From Chrysemys picta bellii (lineage: Eukaryota; Chordata; Testudines; Emydidae), in contig NC_088800.1 of the NCBI RefSeq assembly GCF_011386835.1, positions 23,364,572-23,428,571 of the forward strand: a stretch of 64,000 bases of DNA, written 5' to 3'. The notes beneath the pieces are model-generated. The model saw only the letters and a program-made list of their open reading frames with translations, made no database searches and had not been told where the DNA came from. This document shows, one piece after another, positions 41,356 to 53,300 of this stretch. The translations under genes and the position numbers were made by a program. Each line of letters starts with the position of its first letter. Within the stretch, counting starts at the first letter, position 1.

Positions 41356-44300
41356 CATTGTATGAAGGGTGAAGTGTCAGGGAATTCATTTGTTACACTG
41401 TATAAAGATTTCACAGTATTACATTTACACAGAGGAACTCTTAGTGCAAGGAAAGCATTCACAATTAAAAATAACCCTACCAAATAAGAGTATCAATCGA
41501 CAATAAGGACACATACTATATCACAGTAAACTGAATATTAGATGGGCAAATTTACAAAACGCTGTGCAATGGGAAAAATATATACACACTGTACATAGAA
41601 AACCCTTGTGGTTTAGCCAAGTATTATATATATTATATAGACATTTTACCATGTGTATCAATTAACTATGTATTCAGAGTGTGTGTAGGAAAAAAGTTAC
41701 CCAATTTTCACATATCAACAGATCTCTGAGCCATGGCAAATATAGCACCTATCTATAAAAAGAGGAATAAGGACAGCCCAGGGAATTATAGACCACTCAG
41801 CTTAACTTCAATACCCAGAAAGAAAATGGAGCAAATAATCAACAATTTGTGAGCACAAGATAATAAGGTGATAAGTAACAGTCAACATGGATTTTCAAGA
41901 ACAAACCAAGCCAATATCCTTCTTTGATAGGGTAAAAAGACTTATGGATAGGAAAGAAGCAGTATATGTGATACATCTCAACTTTAGTAAGGCTTTTGAT
42001 ACTGGCTCAAGTGACCTCATAAACAAACTAGGGAAATATAGCCTAGACTAACCTCCTTTAAGGTGAGTGCACAATTTATTGGAAAAACCACACTCAGAGT
42101 AGTTATCAATGGTTCACAGTCTAGCTAGAATGGCATATCGAGTGATGTCCCGCAGGGATCTGTCTTGGGTCCAATTCTATTCAATGTCTTTATAAATAAT
42201 TTGGATAATGACATAGAAAGTACATTTATAAAGTGTGCGGATGATACCAAGCTGGGAAGGGCTGTAAGCACGCTGGAGAACAGGACTAGAATTCAAAATG
42301 AGCTTGACAAACTGAAGAAATAGTTTGATATCAATAGGATGAAATTCAATAAGGATAAGTGCAGTGTACTACACTTAGGAAGGAATTATCAACTGCACAA
42401 ATACAACATGGGAAATGATGGCCTAGGAAGGAGTACTGCAGAAAATAATCTGGCATTTACAGTGGATCACAAACTAAATATGAGTCAACAATGGAATACT
42501 GTTGCTAAAAGAACGAACATCATTCTGAGATGTATTAGCAGGAGTTTTGTGAGCAAGACATGAGAAGTAATTCTTCCACTCTACTCAGCACTGATAATGC
42601 CTCAATTGGAGTACTGGGTACAGTTCCGGGCACCACACTTTGGGAAAGATTGGACTTTCTCCAATTTGTCCATGAGGAGAACAACAAAAATGATTAAAAA
42701 AAAAAAATCTAGAAAACGTGACCTATGAGGAAAGACTGAAAAAACTGGGTTTGTTTAGTTTAGAGAAGTGAAGACTGAGGAGGGACATGACAACAGTTTT
42801 CAAGTAGGTAAAAGGTTGTTATAAAGAGCAGGGTGATAAATTTTTCTCCTTATCCACTGAGGACAGGACAAAGAGTAATGGGCTTGAATTGCAGCAAGAG
42901 AAATTTAGTTTAGACATTAAGAAAAACTTCATAACTGTAAGGGTAGTTAAGCACTGAAAAAAATTACCTAGGGTACAACCATGTTGAAAAAAAACAAACA
43001 AAAAAACAAACAAAAAAGAACACCTGGGGCACCAAGTGTCAGGGCCCAGATTAACTGACTCAGGCTCACTGATTTTGGGCTGTAGAGCTAAAAAAAGCAG
43101 CATAGACTTTTGGTCTTGGACTGGAACCCAGATTCTGAGACCCTCCCTGGATTTCAGAGCCTGGGCTCCAGCCCAAGCCCAAATGTCTACACTGCTATTT
43201 TTAGCCCAGGAGCCCAGGCTCAGAGAACCCAAGTCAATTGACCCAGTCTCTGAGACTTGTTTTCCTTTGCAGTATAGACATCCCAAAGTCTACATTCCAG
43301 CCAATGCAAATTTACTTCCTAAAACAGGTTCTAGTTCTTTGTCTAGTCCAGTTTTAAAATGACTCAAGAGAAAGACAATTACAGTCTAACAGTTCTCACC
43401 ATTAGAACACACACACTGGGTGAGGAAAATTTTCATCCCATTATTCATTTTCATACCTCTTTGCACTACGTACTCTAATTCTTAGACCTACTTAGTATTT
43501 ACATTCTTTAAAGAATTGGTGTCTTAGTAGCTATCTGGCCATGCTATACATATTTTGATTTTAATCTTTCCTCGCAGGTCAGTCTATTCAGCCCTTTAAT
43601 CATTTGTTGCTCTTCGTATGAATCCAATTTGTTAAGATATTTCTAATGTTGCAGAGCCCAATAATGCATGCAGTAGTCTAGATGCAGTCTCAATAGTAAC
43701 TTTGCTATGTTACTAAATTTTACTGTGTTGCAAAACAATTATGAAAAACTAAAATTAGCTGCCATGATACTGGCCATGACTTAGTAGTCAATGTAGACCA
43801 GGCCTCATTGTGTGCATCACGTCTGCAACTGCACATCAGGCAGCATACTTTAACTGTGCCTTCTAACGCATCCACAATATATCTCATAACAACACAGCTA
43901 CTGACATCTCAATGCCTGTAAGTATACCCAAACAAAAGAAGTACAATGATAGTCAGCCAAGCTGACCTTAGTGAATTTTAACCACTCAGCACAAGCATTT
44001 TCCAAAAAAAGAAAGAGACACAAAAACTGAACATTATGGAATAATTGACAAATACCAACACAAGGCTATTAAAATAAAACTGAAACATTTAACCTTGAAG
44101 CGTTAGATTAATATTAGACTGCATTCAGTTTCCTCTTCCCTATTCTTTCTTTCATCAAGCTCCTTGCCCTCTACCTTTAAATACATGACTGTCTCCCTTA
44201 TCCTATAACAGGGATCGGCAACCTCTGGCACGCAGCCCGCTAGGGTAAGCCCCCTAGAGGGCTGGGCTGGTTTGTTTACCTGCCAGGTCCGCAGGTTCGG

Positions 44301-47300
44301 CTGATCGCAGTTCCCACTGGCTGCAGTTTGCCGTTTTAGGCCAATGGGGGCTGCAGGAAGTGACACGGGCCGACGGATGTGCTGGCCGCCGCTTCCTGCA
44401 ACCCCCATTGGCCTGGAGCAGTGAACCACAGCCAGTGGGAGCTGTGATCGGCCGAACCTACGGACACGGCAGGTAAACAAACTGGCCTGGCCTGCCAGGG
44501 TAACAGGCCGCGTGCCAAAGGTTGCCAATCCCTGTCCTATAACAAACGTCCTGCTCTTCACTTCCAAATTCCTTGAGCATTGTAATCCACTCCTGCTGTT
44601 TCAATTTCATAAGCAGTTAGGCCTGGTCCACTCTAGAAAATTAGGTCAGTTTAACTACATCTGTCAGGGATGTGAAAAATCCACACCCCTGAGCAGTGTA
44701 GTTAAGCTGAACTAAGTCCCTGTGTTGACTAGGTCGACAGAAGAATTTTTCCATCTACATAGCTACCCCATCTCAGGGAGATGGATTACCTACACTAACA
44801 GGAGAGCCTCTACCATCAGCATAGGTAGTGTTTACTCTGAAGCAGGGCAGCTGTGCTACTTAGGGTTGCCAACTTTCTAATCACAGAAAACCGCACACCC
44901 TGCCCTGCCCCTTCTGAGACCCCGCCCCCTGCTTGCTTCATCCCACCTCCCTCTGTCGCTCACTCTCCCCCACCCTCTTTCACTTACACTGGGCTGTGGC
45001 AGGGGGCTGGGGTGTGGGAGGGCTCCAGCTGGGGGTGCAGGCTCTGGGGTGGGGCCAGGGATGAAGGGTTTGGGGTGCGGGAGAGGGCTCCGGGCTGGGG
45101 TAGAGGGTGCGGGGGGGGTATGGGCTCTAGGCGGCAGGCTCTGGATAGGGCCAGAAATGAAGGGTTCAGGGTGCAGGAGAGGGCTCCAGGCTGGACCAGG
45201 GTGCAGGAGGGGGTGAGGGCTCCAGCTGGGGGTGCAGGATCTGGGGTGGGGCCGGGATGAGGGGTTTGGGGTGCAAGAGGGGGCTCCGGGCTGGGACAGG
45301 GGGTTGGCGTGCTGGGGAGGTGACGGCTCCGGCTGGAGGTGTGGGCTCTGGGGTGGGTCCGGGGATGAGGGGTTTGGGGTGCAGTGTCCCGGCGGCACTT
45401 ACTGCGGCTTCCAGGAAGCGGCCAGCACGTCCAGTCCCTAGGTGTATGGGCAGCCAGGGAGGCTCCACGCACTGTCCTCGTGCCTGCAGGTGCCACCCCC
45501 ACAGCTCCCACTGGTCGCTGTTCCTGGCCAATGGGAGCTGCGGAACCAGCACTTGCAGCGGGGGCAGCGCGTGGAACCTCCCTGGCCATCCATGTGCACA
45601 GGGGCCGCAGGGAGCTGGCGGCCACTTCCAGGACCCACACGGAGCCAGGGCAGGCAGGGAGCCTGCCTTAGCTCCGGGCCCCCGTTGTACCAGACTTAAC
45701 AGACCAGTCAGCGCCACCAGGGTCCCTTTTTGACCGGGTGTTCTAGTCGAAAACCAGACACCTGGCAACCCTGGTGCTATTATAGCGCTTTAAGTGCAGA
45801 GAAGCCCTTACTCTATTCTTGAATTACTGTAATCTGTCTTTTACCTTTACACTTCAGCAAAACCTCTCTCTACAAAGTCATTAATGACCATTTCTTAGAC
45901 ATGGGCCTCTCCTCGGCTGTTGGCCTCCTTGAATTACTATATTTATTTTGTTGATAGAAAATAAGTTTTATTAAATTATTTGCAGGTGAAATAAGTATGG
46001 TTCAATGCTGTACAAGAGATACATATTACGTAACAAGGCCTCATGAATAGAGTGTGTGTGAGCTTCTAAACAAAGCTCATTTCATGGCACAGCATTAGCC
46101 TTCAACAATTATACATTTTTTGCAGCGTTAGAACATAGCAGTGGTTTTCAAATTACATTTTAAAAAAAATCCAAACACCTCTAAAGGAATTAGAATTAAA
46201 TTTTCCTTTGAAACTAGAGTCTTCAATACTCTTCCTACCTCTATGGCCCATCTGCAGTTGTTATATCTGAACATTCCAAGTACTGCACGAGAATAGTTAT
46301 TACTGTAGTTATGGCAGCAACTGTTGTTATTCACCCCTCTCTTCATACTTCTAACTTTCCAGACGTATTCTTTTTGGGCTTCAATTTTCCATGTTTGGTC
46401 TCTGCTCAATGATGAAATTTGAACAGAATCCCTTTGACCCTTTCTGAATTATAAGTACTGCAATGGAGAGGCGAGGGAGAAACATTTTCCCCCTCAAAGT
46501 AAAAAACCCCTCTCCAATCATGTTTTTATTGAAAAGTAACATCTGAAGTAGTTTGAAACCTGGCCTGAATAATATCCTTAATAAAATCGGTGTACTTTAT
46601 TAGGTATGGGGGAAGAAAAGGGCAAACTAAAGTTAAAATCATTGGGGGGCAGAGAGGAAGAGTCACTCCTGAGCAGGCTCAGTAGGTATCTGCTATTATT
46701 TTAGCTGAACGGTAATTAATCTTATCATCCTTTGTGATCTCACTACCCATTCTCTAAAAAAAGAAGAACAGGAGTACTTGTGGCACCTTAGAGACTAACA
46801 AATTTATTAGAGCATAAGCTTTCGTGGACTACAGCCCACTTCTTCGGATGCATATAGAATGGAACATATATTGAGGAGATGTATATACACACATACAGAG
46901 AGCATAAACAGGTGGGAGTTGTCTTACCAACTCTGAGAGGCCAATTAATTTTTTTTTCTCTTAATTAATTGGCCTCTCAGAGTTGGTAAGACAACTCCCA
47001 CCTGTTTATGCTCTCTGTATGTGTGTATATACATCTCCTCAATATATGTTCCATTCTATATGCATCCGAAGAAGTGGGCTGTAGTCCACGAAAGCTTATG
47101 CTCTAATCAATTTGTTAGTCTCTAAGGTGCCACAAGTACTCCTGTTCTTCTTTTTGCGGATACAGACTAACACGGCTGCTACTCTGATACCCATTCTCAG
47201 TTCAGGCTGATCCCGATAGTCTAGTCCCTACTCAGTGACTACTGGTGTGAGATTCCCTTCCCTATGGAAACACAGTAAAATTCCTCTTTAATCCAGCAGA

Positions 47301-50300
47301 AAGACAAAGCAGAGACTTCAGGGTGAGGTCGGGGGTTTCTCTTCAGCTGAGAATGCATTCTGAAAATTCAGACGAAACAGACAAGTAAACGTACTGCTGC
47401 CCAGTTTACCCAGACTTATAAAAAATGCTCAGACAAAACAACTAGACATGGTGAAAACTAACCCATTTCCCCTTGCCCATACATTTCACATTTTCACTGG
47501 AAAAGTAATTCAAGTGTTTTCCTTAACATCCCTTCCATCCACACACAAAACCCTCTTGCCAGAGTTTAGTGGTGCTTTCAACCCAGGAGAACTGGTACAG
47601 TTAGTGGTCTGAGCTACAGCCTGGGTTCTACTTTCACTAGAGCTGCTAGCCTGCCCATTTTGCAGCAAGGATGCAAGCTAAACCACTCAAGTGCTGATAG
47701 TCCTCCAATGCCTTCCCACAATTCTCCTGTGTGTTTAAAAGGACAGACAAGTTTTCCCACAATTCATTGGGAAAAATCAGAGTGTCTCAGCATAAAGAGC
47801 CATGGGATATGCCCCCAGAAGTCTAGCACACACAAGAGTGAGTGTAGTGCCAGTAAGGACCCAGTATCTTGGGTATGGTTTTAAAGTGTGGATGCTCACA
47901 CCCAGGCTAAACTGAGTGCCAATCACCCAAGATAACTCTGCAGTGAAGATATATTCTGAGATGTGAACTTCAAAACCTAAATGGGATCACTATGGTCCGA
48001 ATCCTGCTGCCGCTGAAGATAAAGGCAAAATCCACTGACCTCAGTGGAAGCACATTAGGGCCTTAAATGACATTAAGTACAAACTATTAAGGAGATTAAT
48101 TTTTAAAATGCTAATGTAATATTAAAGCAGAATGGTTACAATATTTCCTGGAAGAATTTAAATATTTAAAAATCATTCTAAGGTCTAAAACATGCATGCC
48201 TCTTGCCCCTCAAGTATTTACAGAAGGACTTCTGAAAGCATAGTAATAGAAATATAGATCTGTTGATGCCTCCAATCCACTATTATATTTATCATTTCTA
48301 TTATGATAGCCCCAAGAAGCTCCATCTGAGATTGGGACCCCATGAATGAGGTCTTGTACAAACAAACAGACACATACGGACCTTGCTATGAAGACCTTAC
48401 AGTGAATTTATCAAACAGACAAAGGGTAGGAAGAAAAAATAGAGGCAGAGAGGGGTGAAGGAACTTGCTCAAGGCCACACAGCAGGTCAGCGGCAAAGCC
48501 AGGAACAGAAACCCAGGTCTTTTGATACACAGCGTTATGCCCTATCCACTAGACCAGTGGTCTCCAAAAACTTTTTTGATCGCGCATCCCATCAGTACAA
48601 AATTTTTGAGCACGCACTCCCTGCTCCCGGCCGAACTGTCGGAAAAAAAAAAAAGCTGCTCGGACTCCCAGCCGAACTGCTGGGAGGGGGCTCTGGTGGT
48701 GCTCCTCCTGCTGCGCACCCCGAAGGATCCCACTTTGGAGACCACTGCACTAGACCATGTTTCTATACCTTTTTGATTTTCTAATATGAGTGAGTAAATC
48801 ATCTATGCTTTTCCTCACCAACCAACACATTCCAACTTTTTCTTATTCTTACCAGAAATTAGCAATCTTTTACTTTGTTTTAAGGTGACTATAAATCTGA
48901 ATCTTTTTGCTATACTAATGGTATTAAATTGTAAATCAAATCGTATTTCTATAACTAGAAATATATCTAAATATCTTACCTCTTCCTTCTGTCCAAGTGT
49001 AACCCTAAGGTTTTCCCACCCCTCCTCTTGGACATTCTCACTGAAACTTAAAAAAAAAAAAAAAATTGCACTATTAAATAGACAGTTACCAACAAATTAG
49101 TTAACATTGCTGTCAGGTCCCTAGCTTTTGTATGTCCTGATTTTAACAATACAGCATTAACTTTGCATTAATGCAGTTTTCCGCAGCTAGTATCACAAGC
49201 ATATTAGGTTTAGGATGTTAAAACTCTAGAGAAATAACAAATTAGGAAGCAGAGCACTGATTAGTAGTGCCAACTATTTCTTCTTCACCCATGAGAGATT
49301 TGTTATGTAGCACAGAAAATCTTGAAAAATTGCAAGCTATTAAAATATTCCAGAGCATGTAACCAAAAATATTATGCACCCAGTGGTGCAGTTAAATAGT
49401 TCAGATGGAAACAGTGTTATGGAAACAAGCTCCATTATTTGAATTTGTTCTTTTCAGAATCATTGCAGATAAAACTATACACACACCAATGATTTTGGAT
49501 TTATTTGCAATGAGACTGTGATCATATTCAGAACACAAATTAGGTTTTTCCCAGTTTTGCTACCTGAAGTGCTTTATTCACCTCCCTGACTGCATGCGTA
49601 GTTATTCTCTCTACATTCCCCAAGCCCTTCTTGGAAACAGCTCCTCTATTCACCATTATTACATAATTTTTTAGGTCTACATAATTTTAGAAGGCTCTCT
49701 GGCACTGTGACCGACAGTTTTTTTCCTAAAATTGTTTAAAGCTGCTAACATTAAAAGTTAGGCAAATATTCATTGCTACAAAATCTACCATAACAAATTA
49801 AAACAAATTTTATACATACAAACTATATGATGAGCAAAATTATAAGTGTCAAAATTTTGATTTGGTCAAAATAACTAGTATAATTACATGAAAGTGGTTG
49901 GAGAACATTTGTGATGGTCATATTATTTAATTAAATTACTGTTTATTTATAGGCAGCCTTTTAAAAAGTCTCTTTTAGAATTTTAGTATCAACAAATTGT
50001 ATATATAATCCAACTATGAGTGTACATTGTTTACTGTGTATAATTGCATATATACCAAAAGAAGAATGAAAAGGCCAAAGAGAGGGGGTATGAGATATGC
50101 TATGAATAGAGAATTTTCAGGAACTGGAAGTGAGATTGTACACACACACAAAGCCCCATATTGCTCCATTTGCATTCACACAAATTGTTTACGTGCTTAA
50201 CTGCGTATTTATGCATGAAGTCCGATTTACTTGAGAAACTACAAGTGCAAAAATGACCATGGAACTGTATGTGCACTTCTGAGACCACTACACTACATGT

Positions 50301-53300
50301 TTGAAGACTTAATTTGGCCTTAATATATACTCTTGGGGGGGGGAAACCCTTAAACACAAGCAGTAAGTTATGTGAAGAAAGTAAAGCTAAGAAAGAACAC
50401 TTTCTATCATACCTTAAAAAGCTATTTCAAGTCATTGTTTTTCAAAATTTGAAAGACTTTAGCTAGTAGTTACTGCATCAAGATGGAGGAAATAGTTACT
50501 AAAAAGTAAATTGCAATGAAAGTACATTGTTCTATTGACTAATTATTGCACTGCTAGATAGACGTGCAACAAATGTGTTGATGGTACAATTAGAGAATAA
50601 GTCCGTTTTTAGAACCTAACAGAGGTACTGAGGTAATCCTTTATCAAAACTACCAGAGAAACACAGTTTGCCAGCGTGAAGTGCTGAAGGGGCAAATTCT
50701 TTTAACAGAGGTACTGTAGTAAAAAGTGACAACACAAAGTGACAATCAGGTGACACTATTCGTATTCCAGAGAATACTGCTGATTTTAGGAAGTGGAATT
50801 TTATTCTGTAGTGTACTTTAAACTGAAGTCAATCAGCAAAAGTTGTAAGGCAAGTAATTTGGGCCTGGCAGGCACTCAGCTCTCCTAATGACTTAAATGT
50901 GACCTCTAAAATCAAGGACAGGATAGCAATGCCTAAGATTCCATAAATGTTGAAGCCTAAGGATCTGACCCAGTGAAAAGTCTTACTTGACTTCAGTGAG
51001 TGCTGGATCAAGTCATAAGGGCCAAATCCACAGACCAGTGTACAGCTCAGTCCACATGACAGGGTTTCTGTAAGATCAAGGCTATACTAGAAACTTTTGC
51101 CAATATAGTTAAATCATTTAGGGGTGACATTTTTTATATTGGCAAAAGCCCTAGTGTAGACACAGTTATACCAAAAAAAAAACATACATTTGCCAGCCTA
51201 GCTTCTACGCTAGACTGGCAAAAGCACTCTTATACTGCAAAAGCTGCATCTACACGAGGTGGGTCTGCAGGTATACCTAGTGTAGACGAGGCCTAACAGT
51301 GCAGAGGAAGACACTTTGATGTGGAGACTTATTGCCTTTGCACCAGTCACTGCACTTCCTCCAACATGGGGGCTGGGGGGGGGTGACGTGAATAGCCAGA
51401 ACCCATGTAGTTACAGTATCATCAGCCCCACCATCCCCATGCTCTCTTCCAAGATAGCATGAGCTCAACTCCACCCCTAGACATATAAAGTGAAACCACA
51501 CCACAGCAGCTCTCTCTAGGGCTCTGGTGAAGAGGGAAATTCTAAATTCTTAAGATTTTCCACCTCACAGATGAAGTTATCAATTGCCTTTAGTAGTTTG
51601 CCTTTCAGTACTATTAAAATTATTCAATTTTAGGCAATAAATGTTTTTATTTTTATTTCAACTATGTAAGTTTTCACAATAGGAAACATTTTAATTAAGT
51701 CCATCTATTAATAACCAGTGTTTTCTTCTTAAAAGTCTCATTATTAATACAAAGAAAACCATCATCTCATGGTTAAAATTTTACTTAAAGCAAACTTTTA
51801 TAGTAATCTTTTACTACTAGAGTGTACAGTCTTGTTTTGGCAGCAAGGGGGTAGATATTAAAGAGAAAAATCAAAGAAACCAGAACCCAACTCCTCAACA
51901 AAAAGAAAAAATACCTTGATTTCTAACACCATGTATGCATAGGTACACTGCATACTACAAGAACAAATCTGTTTTCCCCATAGATTAAGGCTAGACTGCT
52001 TCATGCCTTATAAATGGAATTTCAATGTAATATTCTGACCGCCAATAAATGCGTTTTTCATCCGAATCATCTTTTTGTTTTAAAAGATTACTCTACAAAA
52101 GCAATCTTAAGATTAGGAAAATCACACCCATGCCTCCTCCTCTCTCCAACCATCTTATCCTCACCCTCTCTGCATTTAACCATGGCACCAGAGCCACAAC
52201 TGATCATTTTCAAAATAATTTCTCCACTAAATAGGAAGCAGCACCACCTTCAGTTCAATCTCCCCTTCCCTGCATTTACCTGTGGCACCTATAGCCAGAA
52301 GCATAATTTAAACATATTTAGAATGATAGTTTCCTTATTAAACAGGAAGTAGCATCACTTCCACTTTTTGTTTACGTTATCTGCATAACTTGTATTATTC
52401 ATTTTAAACTGCAAAATTTTAATCGGTCAGCTTCCAAAATGTAACAATATCAAAAATTAGTATTTAAGACACCATTTTATTGGGGGAGTAGATATTATAA
52501 AATTAAGGGTTCTGTATTACAATGTTGTATGGGTAGGGCTCTTCATTTTCAGTTTTTATTTTATTTAATTTTTCCCAGGAATTTATCAGTGTTTATTACC
52601 ACAACAACAAAAACAGGTGAAAATCAGTGCAAAAAACTATTAATAATTTTTCTGGGTAAATATTGGGGTTTATTGTGGTGGATGGAAATACAGGAGAAAA
52701 AAGTATTCAGTAGATTAATGCTCTGAATTCCGTTCATCAATGTGGTTTGCTGCACAACTATAAAACAGAACTCAAAACATAATGCCACTTCTGAGTTTAA
52801 GAAAACATATCTCTAATCTCCAAATAAATGTTTTCATTTGAATAAACAGTTTATTCTTGTAGACTTGGAACTATTAGCCCAGGGGTCGGCAACGTTTGGC
52901 ACGCGGCTCGCCACAGTAAGCACCCTGGTGGGCCGGGCCAGTTTTATTTACCTGCTGACGCGGCAGGTTCGGCCGATCGCGGTCCCCACTGGCCGCAGTT
53001 CGCCGTCCCGGGCCAATGGGGGCGTCGAGAAGCGGCGCAGGCGAGCAATGTGCTGGCCGCAGCTTCTTGCCGACCCCATTGGCTCGGGACGGCGAATCGC
53101 GGCCAGTGGGGGCCGCGATCGGCCGAACCTGCCGTGTCAGCAGGTAAATAAAACTGGCCCGGCCCACCAGGGTGCTTACCCTGGCGAGCCGCGTGCCAAA
53201 CATTGCCAACCCCTGTATTAGCCTATAAATATTTACATTTAATAATTGGACCACACAATTTGTTTTTGTTTGTTTAAAACTTTCGAATACTTCCTTGTGT

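Noticed and set aside
44877..45768. Open frames up to 218 residues on both strands
   Set aside because: They lie within the minisatellite interior of a hAT element; their repeats follow DNA units, not protein domains.
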